NCBI GenBank assembly: GCA_012729635.1
Contig: JAAYCT010000009.1
Location: 62,001 to 126,000 of the forward strand
Length of the DNA: 64,000 nt
Source of the DNA: Clostridiaceae bacterium
GTDB taxonomy: Bacteria > Bacillota > Clostridia > Saccharofermentanales > Saccharofermentanaceae
Direction of reading: 5' to 3'
In this document: positions 1 through 8,451 of the stretch, piece by piece
Layout of the letters: the number at the start of each line of letters is the position of its first letter
Numbering within the stretch: position 1 is the first letter of the stretch
The notes under the pieces: model-generated
Databases searched by the model: none
Seen by the model: the letters and a program-made list of their open reading frames with translations, nothing else
Told to the model about the DNA's origin: nothing
Made by a program: the position numbers and the translations under genes

Positions 1-47
1 TATTGTATTATTTATACCCGAGTGTACATGTGTGGAGGCGATCCGGA

Positions 48-1037
48 TTGAAAAAGACCGACGGGGTCTTTATTCGACTGAATAATAAGATTCGTGTATC
101 CGTAGCGATAGCGATGGCTATCTGTGTTTTGTTGCCCTGTTTTATCCTTTCGTCATGCTCCGTGCCATTTTCATTTCCTTCCATTTCCGTTAATGAGGAC
201 TTACTCGGTCGTTTGCCGTCAAACGGTGTCGGCATGGGTAACCTTCAGCCTCCGGAAGGACAAAAACAATATGAGATCGGAAGCAGCGAGGACTTATTTT
301 ATTCCGTTCAGGATTCTCTTTACTCGTTTTCTTCGGAAATATATATTCGCATTGATGATTATTCGATTTTTTCCCGATACTGGGAAGAGTTGACGGTCGC
401 GGGTGCATTACATTCCGCGTTTCAGCAGGGACAGGTACAAATTGAATACGAAAATCGAACGCCATGCAATATCAGGGTCAATCTGAATTTCAACGAATGC
501 GGATTGTTTCTAAAGCAGTACCTGTCTTCGGATAAACCCTCGTATGAAACCAACGAGCAAATTATGCTGGATCAATTGATCCGGGAAATCCGTGAAAACA
601 TCATCCGTGAAGATATGAATGACTTTCAAAAGGTTGTGGCTGTCCATGATTATATTGTTGTAAACACCGAGTATATCGAGTCGGAGAATTCTGATTATTT
701 AGCGACAGCCATTTCCGTTTTGAAGGACGGGAAGGGACAGTGTCAGGGCTATTCCGAGGCATTTGCCGCAATTATGATTGTACTGGGAGTGGAAACGAGA
801 GTGATTTCCGGGAAGGCTTTCGATTCGCAAATGCGATTTGTCCCTCATGCTTGGAATCAGGTGAAAATCGACGGGGTATGGTATCATGTGGATGTTACAT
901 GGGACGATCCGATACCGGATACGGGCGGATCCGCTTTGCGCACCTATATGCTTCGATCCGACGAATTCTTTGAAACCGACCATATGTGGAGCGATTATTT
1001 CCCGCGTTGCGCGAAAGATAATCCGGTTCTCGGTTAA
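48..1037 (+). CDS. Transglutaminase-like lipoprotein
   Basis: Probably an envelope-anchored protein with a papain-like transglutaminase fold. The open frame extends to base 3, but a GGAGG at 34-38 sits 9 bases before a TTG at 48, which gives a clean lipoprotein signal peptide: basic N-terminus, hydrophobic stretch, lipobox LSSC with Cys37. The catalytic triad of the family is visible: Cys232 in GQCQGYSEAF, His267 in PHAWNQ, Asp282 in HVDVTWDD. The region between the lipid anchor and the C-terminal enzyme domain is unassigned. Proteins of this kind in Clostridia are usually annotated as transglutaminase-domain proteins of unknown substrate; peptidase or cross-linking activity on wall proteins is inference. 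About 329 residues. Confidence 0.8.
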   Translation: MKKTDGVFIRLNNKIRVSVAIAMAICVLLPCFILSSCSVPFSFPSISVNEDLLGRLPSNGVGMGNLQPPEGQKQYEIGSSEDLFYSVQDSLYSFSSEIYIRIDDYSIFSRYWEELTVAGALHSAFQQGQVQIEYENRTPCNIRVNLNFNECGLFLKQYLSSDKPSYETNEQIMLDQLIREIRENIIREDMNDFQKVVAVHDYIVVNTEYIESENSDYLATAISVLKDGKGQCQGYSEAFAAIMIVLGVETRVISGKAFDSQMRFVPHAWNQVKIDGVWYHVDVTWDDPIPDTGGSALRTYMLRSDEFFETDHMWSDYFPRCAKDNPVLG

Positions 1038-1058
1038 CTTCATTCATAATTTGTTTAA

Positions 1059-1087
1059 TGGACGAACTTATCAGTCAATACTATAAT
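1059..1087 (+). promoter_or_regulatory. Candidate sigma-A promoter for the PH-like / sirtuin / MutS-like genes
   Basis: TGGACG at 1059-1064 and a perfect TATAAT at 1082-1087 are separated by 17 bases, 33 bases upstream of the next start codon. It lies in the 82-base gap after the lipoprotein gene. The -35 box matches consensus at four of six bases. Confidence 0.5.
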
Positions 1088-1119
1088 GAGGTGAGGATGC
1101 GTTTCTTCGGGAGGGTGTT

Positions 1120-1572
1120 ATGGCGAAAAAAAACGAGAAATTAATGAATCTATTGGTTGAGGATGAAATTCTTTGGAAGGATCGCAAACGCTATTTGGGA
1201 CTGCCGATATCGTTTACGGTGTATAGTTTTGACGAAAATCGATTATATTTGAAAAAGGGCTTATTCAACACGACGATAGATGAACTGCTTTTATATCGTG
1301 TTCTGGATATCAAGCTGAGTCGATCTCTGATACAGAAAATATTCAGGGTTGGGACGATTACCTTGGTTACGGCTGATAAATCTCATGGATCCATTGAATT
1401 AAAGAATATCGCACGATCGGAGCAAACGAGAAAAGCATTGAGTACGATCGTTGAAAAAGAAAGAGACGAGAAGAGAATTCTCGGTAAAGAAATGTTTGGT
1501 GCATCCGGATCGGTAAGTGGGGATAGCTTGGATTTTTTTGTAAATGACATCGGCGGCGGAAACGAGGATTGA
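1120..1572 (+). CDS. Bacterial PH-like domain protein
   Basis: A 150-residue soluble protein resembling the bacterial PH domain (YdbS/YdbT, bPH_2) family. Alternating short strands run through residues about 15-110: the stretch SFTVYSFDENRLYLKKGLF, then ELLLYRVLDIKLSRSL and TITLVTADKSHGSIELKNI, which is the usual bPH_2 pattern of a strand-rich core with a conserved Y-R-V-x-D-I-x segment. There is no membrane segment, unlike YdbS/YdbT. The C-terminal 30 residues are glycine/serine rich and look disordered. GGGAGG precedes the ATG. The molecular role is unknown; the family call rests on pattern only. Confidence 0.65.
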   Translation: MAKKNEKLMNLLVEDEILWKDRKRYLGLPISFTVYSFDENRLYLKKGLFNTTIDELLLYRVLDIKLSRSLIQKIFRVGTITLVTADKSHGSIELKNIARSEQTRKALSTIVEKERDEKRILGKEMFGASGSVSGDSLDFFVNDIGGGNED

Positions 1573-1619
1573 CGATGATCGTGTCAGCAATTCGCTTGAG
1601 CGGGGGTTTGAATTAGTCC

Positions 1620-2519
1620 GTGGAAACCAGACTGGATCGATATGACGGAGCCAGAGAAAAGAAGATCGCTCTCTTGAAGCGATTGATTTCGGAGTCGGAA
1701 AAAATCGTGTTTCTCGGCGGAGCGGGCGTATCCACGGAAAGCGGTATTCCCGATTTTCGGAGTGGGCAGGGCATTTTCAATCAGGACAGCGGTCTTGAGT
1801 ATCGACCCGTCGATATCATAAGCCATTCGTTTTTCACGAAACACCCGGAGGAATTCTTTGATTTTTACAGAAGAAAGCTCTGTTACCCGAACGCAAAACC
1901 CAATAAAGCACATAAGGCATTGGTGCGATTGGAGCGACAAGGGAAGTTGTTCGCCGTGATTACCCAAAATGTTGATAATCTGCACCAAATGGCGGGAAGC
2001 AAGAAGACAATCGAACTGCACGGATCGGTAAGTCGCAACTATTGTACCTCTTGCCGCAAGAATTTTCCGCTTGCGTATGTGCTTGAATCCACTGGAATTC
2101 CCAAGTGTGACGATTGCGGAGCAATGGTCCGGCCGGATATCGTACTCTATGAAGAACATCTTGACCACACGGACATTGATCGTGCCGTTGCATCGATTGA
2201 AAAGGCAGACCTTATGATTATCGGCGGAACCTCTTTGACCGTTTATCCGGCCGCAACATTTGCGCAGTTTTTGCCGCACGATCGTGTTGTTATCATCAAT
2301 AAGAGCTCGACATATCTTGATCTTCAGGCAATGCTGACGATTCATGACAGCATCGGTGATGTTTTGGACGAAGCGATTCCGAAAAGAGCCAGAAAAGCGA
2401 AAATTCAGGAGGGAAAATCATCCGTATCACAAGAAGGACCCGGATATTCCGACCGGACGGCATCGAAAAGGAAGTCGAAACAGGATAAACAGTCCGACAA
2501 AACGGAGGGAAATCATTGA
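1620..2519 (+). CDS. Sirtuin, NAD-dependent protein deacylase
   Basis: Removes acyl groups from lysines using NAD. All sirtuin landmarks are present: the NAD loop GAGVSTESGIPDFRS (about residues 34-48), TQNVDNLHQ (115-123), catalytic His134 in ELHGS, and four zinc-binding cysteines (Cys142, Cys145, Cys163, Cys166). GTSLTVYPAA and VVIINK complete the Rossmann core. The start is GTG at 1620 with GGGGG about 13 bases upstream, a rather long spacing. The last 45 residues form a Lys/Ser-rich basic tail not part of the sirtuin fold and of unknown use. The stop codon overlaps the TTG start of the downstream MutS-like gene, so the two are probably translationally coupled. Confidence 0.92.
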   Translation: METRLDRYDGAREKKIALLKRLISESEKIVFLGGAGVSTESGIPDFRSGQGIFNQDSGLEYRPVDIISHSFFTKHPEEFFDFYRRKLCYPNAKPNKAHKALVRLERQGKLFAVITQNVDNLHQMAGSKKTIELHGSVSRNYCTSCRKNFPLAYVLESTGIPKCDDCGAMVRPDIVLYEEHLDHTDIDRAVASIEKADLMIIGGTSLTVYPAATFAQFLPHDRVVIINKSSTYLDLQAMLTIHDSIGDVLDEAIPKRARKAKIQEGKSSVSQEGPGYSDRTASKRKSKQDKQSDKTEGNH

Positions 2520-4363
2520 TATTGACCGCCGATCGTCGTAATGAACATTTCGACGAAAGATCAGCCGAATTATTGAAATCTTGTGAGAAGCTCGCCCGTG
2601 AATCGTTTCGGATGAGCACAATGCGGTTGCTTTTTTTTCTTGCATCCTTGTTGTTTCTCATTCCGTATATTGTTGCATTTCGATTTTTTGTTCTGCTGAT
2701 ACCGGGGATACTATGTTTCGTAACCTTTGTGTTCTTTGTAATAAAACACATAAGAATCAATAACAATCTTACGTATTATAAGACGCTTCAGGCCGTTCAT
2801 GACGAGTATATTGCAAGGACCGTCCATGCATTCGAATCGCTCCCGGATGACGGCGGTGATTTCGGGAGTGCGAATCACGATTATTCCGCGGATCTTGACC
2901 TGTTCGGTCACGGATCCTTATTTCATCTCTTGTGTACTGCCCAGACTTTTTTCGGCAGAAAGAAATTCTGTGATCTGCTCGTATCTTCATCGGATGGTTT
3001 ACAATCACCGAAAGACGTTATCAATCGACAGGAAGCGGCTTCCGAGTTTTCTTCCGATTTGTGGCGAATGCAGAGTTTTCAGGCGGAAGCAAGAATTCAC
3101 TGTCGGAAAATTTTGGGTCCGAAGTTATTTTTGGATCATATATCACGACCGGAATCTTTCGGATCGGGTATCGGAATCGTTCGGCTAATCGCATATGGTT
3201 GCTTGACCGCAGTGATGTGGGTTGCTTTTCTGATTTCTGTCGTATTGCAAGTGAATCTTTACCCGTTGGTTTTTGCGATATTGATCATTCAGTTGATTAT
3301 CACTGCGGTTTATTATAATCGCAATAAGCTCGTTTTTCACTCCACGGAAGGCATTCATCGAGAATTGTCCGGCTATCGGTATCTCTTTGAGAAAATCGAG
3401 AACTCGGAAGTGAAGAGTTTATTATTATCGAATATTCGGGCGCAAATGCTTGATCATGATGAAACTCGGGGCGGAAAAGCCTCCGATCAAATAAGAAAAC
3501 TGAACACCATATCATTTATGATCCAGATCAGGAATCAGCCGTTACTGTTTCTTTTGCTGAACACGTTGTTTTTGTATGACGTTTACTGTCTGTATTTTTT
3601 AAATCAATGGGCGAGACGTTCCGGTCCTGCTTTGTCCGAAAACCTGGAAAGCCTCGGTGAGTGGGAGGCATTGGGGTGTCTTACGATGATGGGTGTGATT
3701 TATCCGGAATGTGTTTTCCCGACTTTTCGCCGAGCGGAGAACATGAATCACGTCGCATATTTTTCTGCGCGTGATATGGGTCATCCTTTGATTCCGATTT
3801 ACCGACAGGTCCGTAATGATTTCGAATTGAGCAAGGGAATCGCATTGGTTACGGGATCCAACATGTCGGGGAAAACTACCCTGTTGCGAACGATCGGAAT
3901 AAATGCGGTTCTTGCGTATGCGGGCGCGGTATGTTGTGCGGAAAAACTTGAATTGGGCATGATGAGAATCGGCTCTTCAATGAGGATATCGGACAGCTTG
4001 GAGGGCGGACTGTCCTCTTTCTACGCAGAACTTCTTCGAATAGAGCGGATTATTAAACGATCGCGGGAAGAGACGCCCTTATTATTTCTGATTGACGAAA
4101 TCTTTCGAGGAACGAATTCGAAGGATCGGACCGAGGGGGCACTGCTCGTTATAAAGAATCTTATGAAGCCTTGGGTCGTCGGACTTCTGTCCACACACGA
4201 TTATCAGCTATGCGAAGCAACGCGTAATGAAAAGGATATTTCATTCTTCCATTTCTCGGAAACATATGACGAGGATGGCATACATTTTGATTATCGTCTT
4301 TCCTCCGGAGTATCTACATCATCGAACGCTCGATATTTGATGAAGATGGTTGGAATTGAGTGA
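2516..4363 (+). CDS. Membrane-associated MutS domain V ATPase
   Basis: A 615-residue protein with a MutS-type C-terminal ATPase. Residues 447-456 hold Walker A (GSNMSGKTT), followed by the MutS-style S-D-S-L-E-G-G-L-S-S-F-Y segment, Walker B at LLFLIDEIF with Asp527/Glu528, and the T-H-D switch in LLSTHDYQL. The mismatch-recognition domain of true MutS is absent. Instead there are hydrophobic membrane segments near residues 35-75 and 218-265. Such proteins are annotated as MutS-related or DNA mismatch repair ATPases, but membrane anchoring makes a repair role doubtful. A TTG at 2516 preceded by GGAGG at 2505-2509 overlaps the sirtuin stop codon; TTG at 2522 is an alternative. Confidence 0.82.
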   Translation: MILTADRRNEHFDERSAELLKSCEKLARESFRMSTMRLLFFLASLLFLIPYIVAFRFFVLLIPGILCFVTFVFFVIKHIRINNNLTYYKTLQAVHDEYIARTVHAFESLPDDGGDFGSANHDYSADLDLFGHGSLFHLLCTAQTFFGRKKFCDLLVSSSDGLQSPKDVINRQEAASEFSSDLWRMQSFQAEARIHCRKILGPKLFLDHISRPESFGSGIGIVRLIAYGCLTAVMWVAFLISVVLQVNLYPLVFAILIIQLIITAVYYNRNKLVFHSTEGIHRELSGYRYLFEKIENSEVKSLLLSNIRAQMLDHDETRGGKASDQIRKLNTISFMIQIRNQPLLFLLLNTLFLYDVYCLYFLNQWARRSGPALSENLESLGEWEALGCLTMMGVIYPECVFPTFRRAENMNHVAYFSARDMGHPLIPIYRQVRNDFELSKGIALVTGSNMSGKTTLLRTIGINAVLAYAGAVCCAEKLELGMMRIGSSMRISDSLEGGLSSFYAELLRIERIIKRSREETPLLFLIDEIFRGTNSKDRTEGALLVIKNLMKPWVVGLLSTHDYQLCEATRNEKDISFFHFSETYDEDGIHFDYRLSSGVSTSSNARYLMKMVGIE

Positions 4364-4372
4364 AAATGACTA

Positions 4373-4401
4373 TTGCATAAAAATAAATGCATGTTTAGAA
4401 T
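4373..4401 (+). promoter_or_regulatory. Candidate sigma-A promoter of lysA
   Basis: TTGCAT at 4373-4378 and TAGAAT at 4396-4401 are 17 bases apart, 57 bases before the lysA start. A short dyad GCAT/ATGC overlaps the spacer. The gap between genes is only 94 bases, too short for a lysine riboswitch. Confidence 0.5.
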
Positions 4402-4457
4402 GTATGTACGCTTTTTTTAGCGATCCGGTGCAATGAATTCCCCCCTAAGGAGTGGTT

Positions 4458-5702
4458 ATGTTTTACTTTACCGAATCCGTGCGATTTTTCGGAAATACAA
4501 ATCCCGAGAAACTGATCCAGAGATACGGATCGCCGTTGTATGTGTACAGCGAGACAATCCTCAGGGATCGAATACATGAAATGCAGAATCTTCTTCAAGA
4601 CGATACTTTTGTCGTTAACTACTCCATAAAAACCAACTCAAATCTGGAAATATTGAAAATAGCCTTAGAGGAAGGTCTCAGCGCGGACGCGATGTCACCG
4701 GGAGAAATTCATGTCTTGTTGGAAGCCGGATTTCCTGCTGATCGAATCTTTTTTGTGGCCAATAATATTTCCGAAGAAGAAATGCAGTATGCTATCGACA
4801 GAAACATATTAATCAGTCTTGACTGTGTTGCTCAAATTGAGCAATTCGGAAAAATCAATCCGGGAGGTCGTTGCGCCGTGCGGTTGAATCCCGGGATTGG
4901 TGCGGGACATCACAAAAAGGTTGTGACAGCGGGCAAGAATACGAAATTTTCGGTTTCTGAAGAGGATGTGGATGCGGCAATCCAAACGGCCGGGAAATAT
5001 AATCTTCAAATTATCGGCGTAAACCAGCACATCGGATCGCTTTTTATGGATTCGGAGCCTTATACCGAAGCGGTTAAAAACTTTCTTTCGATTGCGGAGC
5101 GGTTTGATTCTCTGGAGTTTGTTGATTTCGGAGGAGGATTCGGAATCCCTTATAAGAAACTCAGCGGAGAGAAAAGCATGAACCTTTCCGATCTTTCCGT
5201 GCAGTTATCGTCGATTGTGAACGAATGGAGAAAAGGAAAAAGAGAAAACATTTCGATTAAAACCGAGCCCGGACGTTATATCGCTGCGGAGTGCGGGGTC
5301 TTATTGGGTCAGGTCCATGCGATTAAAAACAATGCGGAAGAAAAATATATCGGCACGGATATCGGAATGAACGTTCTTGTACGCCCGTCCATGTATAATT
5401 CATGGCATGATATTGAAGTCTACAGAAAAGGTCATCCGATTTCGGACTTTGAATGTGAAGCAGTAACGGTAGTAGGAAATATTTGTGAGACCGGCGATAT
5501 TCTTGCCGCGCAAAGGATGCTTCCGATGATTCATCAAGGAGATATCATTTGCGTTTTGGATGCGGGAGCATACGGATATTCAATGGCCTCGAACTACAAT
5601 AACCGTCTTCGACCGGCCGAAGTGATGATTGATGCAAGCGGAGAACCTCACCTGATCAGAAGAAGAGAGACACTGGATGATTTGATGCTTTTGTTTCAGT
5701 AG
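4458..5702 (+). CDS. lysA: Diaminopimelate decarboxylase
   Basis: Converts meso-diaminopimelate to lysine, the last step of the DAP route. Fold type III PLP enzyme: PLP lysine Lys58 in NYSIKTNSN, the phosphate-binding glycine loop in DFGGGFGIPY, EPGRY, and the active-site Cys343-Glu344 of ICETGD. The length of 414 residues is normal. AAGGAG at 4447-4452 is 5 bases before ATG 4458; the in-frame GTG at 4452 overlaps the Shine-Dalgarno and is rejected. It is preceded by its own candidate promoter and is not obviously operonic with the signalling genes downstream. A related PLP decarboxylase (carboxynorspermidine or ornithine type) is less likely because CETGD and the glycine loop fit LysA. Confidence 0.93.
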   Translation: MFYFTESVRFFGNTNPEKLIQRYGSPLYVYSETILRDRIHEMQNLLQDDTFVVNYSIKTNSNLEILKIALEEGLSADAMSPGEIHVLLEAGFPADRIFFVANNISEEEMQYAIDRNILISLDCVAQIEQFGKINPGGRCAVRLNPGIGAGHHKKVVTAGKNTKFSVSEEDVDAAIQTAGKYNLQIIGVNQHIGSLFMDSEPYTEAVKNFLSIAERFDSLEFVDFGGGFGIPYKKLSGEKSMNLSDLSVQLSSIVNEWRKGKRENISIKTEPGRYIAAECGVLLGQVHAIKNNAEEKYIGTDIGMNVLVRPSMYNSWHDIEVYRKGHPISDFECEAVTVVGNICETGDILAAQRMLPMIHQGDIICVLDAGAYGYSMASNYNNRLRPAEVMIDASGEPHLIRRRETLDDLMLLFQ

Positions 5703-5807
5703 TCGCCAATAAAGGGTATTCACAGGCGAAAACCCCGAAATTGCTTGTTTTCCTGTCTTTCTTCGATTAACATTATAGAAAAACGGAACCATAAACAGGA
5801 TGGACGG

Positions 5808-7697
5808 ATGACAGACATTTCTGAGCAACTTGATTTATGTCATGAAAAATATCTGCTTGATTTTCCGGCCGCCATTCGGCTTTTTTCGGATGCCGGAGGC
5901 CCGGAGTTTTTTGAACTCATTTTAAAGAGTAACAAGACAATAATTATCAGCAATGCGTTTAAAAGATATAGTGAAATCGTTTATAAGCATGCCGACCCGA
6001 GGGAGCAAAACATTACGGAGAGAATCGGGATGATGCTGAATTCCTTCGAGAAGGACAATCGGCTGATCATATCGGATCATTCATCCACAATCGATTTTTT
6101 TCGGAGTTTTTCCGGCGATTCTTCCGTCTGTCTGATATTACTCGAACACTCTTTTTCGCTTGAACGAATGAGAGACGAAAAGAAGCCGATCACGCTTTCT
6201 GCAATGATTGTTACGGATGAGGACATTCTTTTCTTTGACAATATTCAAACTTATCTAAAAAACGATACCTCTTACTCGCTTCATCCCGTTTCCCGATCTA
6301 CGGATTATCTGGATGCGGATATTCACTGTAACGTCGGCGATAAGGTTTATGATGCTGAAGGAAACGCGGTTCTGCTTACCTCAAAAATCAGCACCGGAGC
6401 GGAGGGTATTGTGTTTCGTACGGAGGACCCGAAATGGGTCGCCAAGATATACCACAAGGGGGCAATCACTCCGCTTCGGTGGAGAAAGCTTATTCATATG
6501 ACCCAGAAGGAAATTTCTGCGAAGGGCATTTGCTGGCCGTCCAAACTTCTCTATACGTTTAACAAAATCCCTGTCGGATTTTTAATGCAGACCGGATTCG
6601 GACATACATTGGGAAGTGTCTTTGACGGCCCGGACGCAGTTATGTCCGTTTATCCCGAGTGGGGAAGATCCGATGTCGTTCGCGTTGTGCGACGCGTCCT
6701 TGAAAAGATCATATATATTCATCTCCATGGGGTCATTATCGGGGATATCCAAATGAAAAACATGATGATCAAAGATCAGGATCATGTGTATCTGATTGAT
6801 ATGGACAGCGTTCAAATCGAAGATATGCCGTGTCCGGTCGGAACGGAAGAATATACGTCCCCCGAATTGTGGGACTTTTCTTTTTCGGATGTTTTACGGA
6901 AACCCGTTCATGAAGATTATTCTTGTGCAATCCTTGTTTTTTGCATTTTATTTTGCGGCCAACATCCGTATTCACAAAGGTTCGGAAAAGAAACGCTTCG
7001 AGAGGAAATTATCGAAAAATCATTTCCGTATATTTCGGACCATTGCGGCGAGTCACTCATCCCGATCGGCGGCTACGATAAAATCTGGGATGCATTAACC
7101 GAAAGACTCCGGAGCATGTTTTTCGAGGCATTTCGTAACGGGGCTCGTTTTGAGACGATTGAATGGTATGATGCGATAAACGAGTACGCCGGAGAGCTGG
7201 AAAAGAAAGCGTTTTGCGATCCGGAGGCATATCGGCTTTTTCCGCATACCGATCTGACGCACCGGGAGGAAGACTCAAGTAAACCGAAAACTTATAAGAA
7301 AAGCCTGCGTGAAGCGATACTTCAAGCTTCATCCGGTCTCTCCGAGAATGAATCCGGCCGGAGTGTGTCATATCCGGATCATATGATGTACAATAATCAA
7401 AGTAAGAGTTCGGGTAACGCGGTAACGTTGAATCATTCTTCGCCCGACATTGCCGGAAAAGCATCGACGCCTTGTACACCATCTTCGTTTGCGAAAAGAG
7501 AAGATATCGGGGTCGTCTTGGACAAAGAGAATCCCGCACCTCTGAAAGATATACCGAAACAACGGTCCGGACGCGTTGCTTCCTTTTTTGCAAAACTGCG
7601 ATATTTCTTCTTCGAACATCGTAGGGTGTTATTGTTGGCATTTCTGTTGGTATTGTGTATCGTATTGATGATGGTAATTGCGCAGATTTTTAAATAA
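5808..7697 (+). CDS. Membrane-anchored Ser/Thr kinase-like protein with novel N-terminal domain
   Basis: A three-part protein of about 629 residues. Residues 1-170 form an alpha/beta domain that I cannot assign firmly (a PIN-like fold is a guess). Residues about 185-430 are a divergent protein kinase: glycine loop STGAEGIVF (195-203), Lys213 in VAKIY, catalytic loop GDIQMKN with Asp313 and Asn318, metal loop D-M-D at 331-333 replacing DFG, and SPELW in the activation region. A linker of about 130 residues follows, then one C-terminal transmembrane helix (about 607-625) with almost no tail, so the enzyme faces the cytoplasm. ATG 5808 has AGGA upstream; an in-frame start at 5745 is less likely. 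It heads a four-gene set with a VWA protein and a PP2C phosphatase. Confidence 0.8.
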   Translation: MTDISEQLDLCHEKYLLDFPAAIRLFSDAGGPEFFELILKSNKTIIISNAFKRYSEIVYKHADPREQNITERIGMMLNSFEKDNRLIISDHSSTIDFFRSFSGDSSVCLILLEHSFSLERMRDEKKPITLSAMIVTDEDILFFDNIQTYLKNDTSYSLHPVSRSTDYLDADIHCNVGDKVYDAEGNAVLLTSKISTGAEGIVFRTEDPKWVAKIYHKGAITPLRWRKLIHMTQKEISAKGICWPSKLLYTFNKIPVGFLMQTGFGHTLGSVFDGPDAVMSVYPEWGRSDVVRVVRRVLEKIIYIHLHGVIIGDIQMKNMMIKDQDHVYLIDMDSVQIEDMPCPVGTEEYTSPELWDFSFSDVLRKPVHEDYSCAILVFCILFCGQHPYSQRFGKETLREEIIEKSFPYISDHCGESLIPIGGYDKIWDALTERLRSMFFEAFRNGARFETIEWYDAINEYAGELEKKAFCDPEAYRLFPHTDLTHREEDSSKPKTYKKSLREAILQASSGLSENESGRSVSYPDHMMYNNQSKSSGNAVTLNHSSPDIAGKASTPCTPSSFAKREDIGVVLDKENPAPLKDIPKQRSGRVASFFAKLRYFFFEHRRVLLLAFLLVLCIVLMMVIAQIFK

Positions 7698-7708
7698 GGA
7701 GGCTGAAA

Positions 7709-8443
7709 ATGGCAAAAAAGGAGAAAAGGTTTGATTCTTCCGATTTCGGGAAAAGCACCCGGAGAAGACTTCCGATATGTTTTTGTCTGGATATCAGCGG
7801 ATCCATGTCGGGGAATCCGATTCGACAGTTGAATGACGGACTTCAAAGTTTTTTTGCCTCGATCAGAGAAAACGATGAAACTCGATCGGCAGCCGATATT
7901 TGTGTTGTGACTTTCGGCGGAACCGTTGACATTTTTCTTCCGTTCGGAAAACTGGAGAAGGATCATTCGATTCCCCGACTTCAGGCAACGACAAGCCTGA
8001 CCCCCATGGGTGAGGGCATCCTGACTTCTTTGGAGCTTTTGGCGGCAAGGAAAGAAGGATATAAACACCTCGGAATAAAGTATTATCAGCCATGGCTCGT
8101 AGTGATTACCGACGGAGCCCCTCAGGGTGAATCGGCGATCGAAAATATGGAAAAAGCAATCCAGGCGACCAATGAACTGGAGGAAAAGGGCCGATTGGTC
8201 GTTTTCAACATCGGCGTCGGGACCGGAGTGGATTTTACCTTGCTCAAACGCCTGTCCATAAAGAGACCGGAGCCGATTTGTATCGACTCCGCTCAGTTTT
8301 CTAAATTGTTTGAGTTTCTCGGTTCAAGCAGTTCTTCGATTGTATCGAGCAACATGAAAGAGGATGCTCTATATGATCTCGGGGAAGCTTCGAAAGGGAA
8401 ATCTGTAGCAATGGACGAGTTTTTCAAATATCTGGAGGAGTAG
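7709..8443 (+). CDS. TerY-like von Willebrand factor A domain protein
   Basis: A 244-residue cytosolic VWA protein. The metal-ion-dependent adhesion site is complete: Asp28-x-Ser30-x-Ser32 (DISGSMSG), Thr98 (SLTPMGEG) and Asp135 (VVITDGAP), so it should bind a divalent ion and a partner protein. Sequence flavour and neighbourhood match TerY, the VWA member of tellurite/stress related kinase-phosphatase triads. No zinc-ribbon tail of the TerY-C kind is seen. AAGGAGG stands 7 bases before the ATG, 11 bases after the kinase gene. It probably scaffolds or is modified by the adjacent kinase and phosphatase; that is inference from context. Confidence 0.85.
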   Translation: MAKKEKRFDSSDFGKSTRRRLPICFCLDISGSMSGNPIRQLNDGLQSFFASIRENDETRSAADICVVTFGGTVDIFLPFGKLEKDHSIPRLQATTSLTPMGEGILTSLELLAARKEGYKHLGIKYYQPWLVVITDGAPQGESAIENMEKAIQATNELEEKGRLVVFNIGVGTGVDFTLLKRLSIKRPEPICIDSAQFSKLFEFLGSSSSSIVSSNMKEDALYDLGEASKGKSVAMDEFFKYLEE

Positions 8444-8451
8444 ATTGGTTG

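Noticed and set aside
4364-4457. Lysine riboswitch before lysA
   Set aside because: The gap is 94 bases, much shorter than the L-box fold.
7057-7641. Minus-strand 194-residue frame
   Set aside because: Shadow of the kinase gene; composition (Arg/Ser rich) is typical of an antisense frame.
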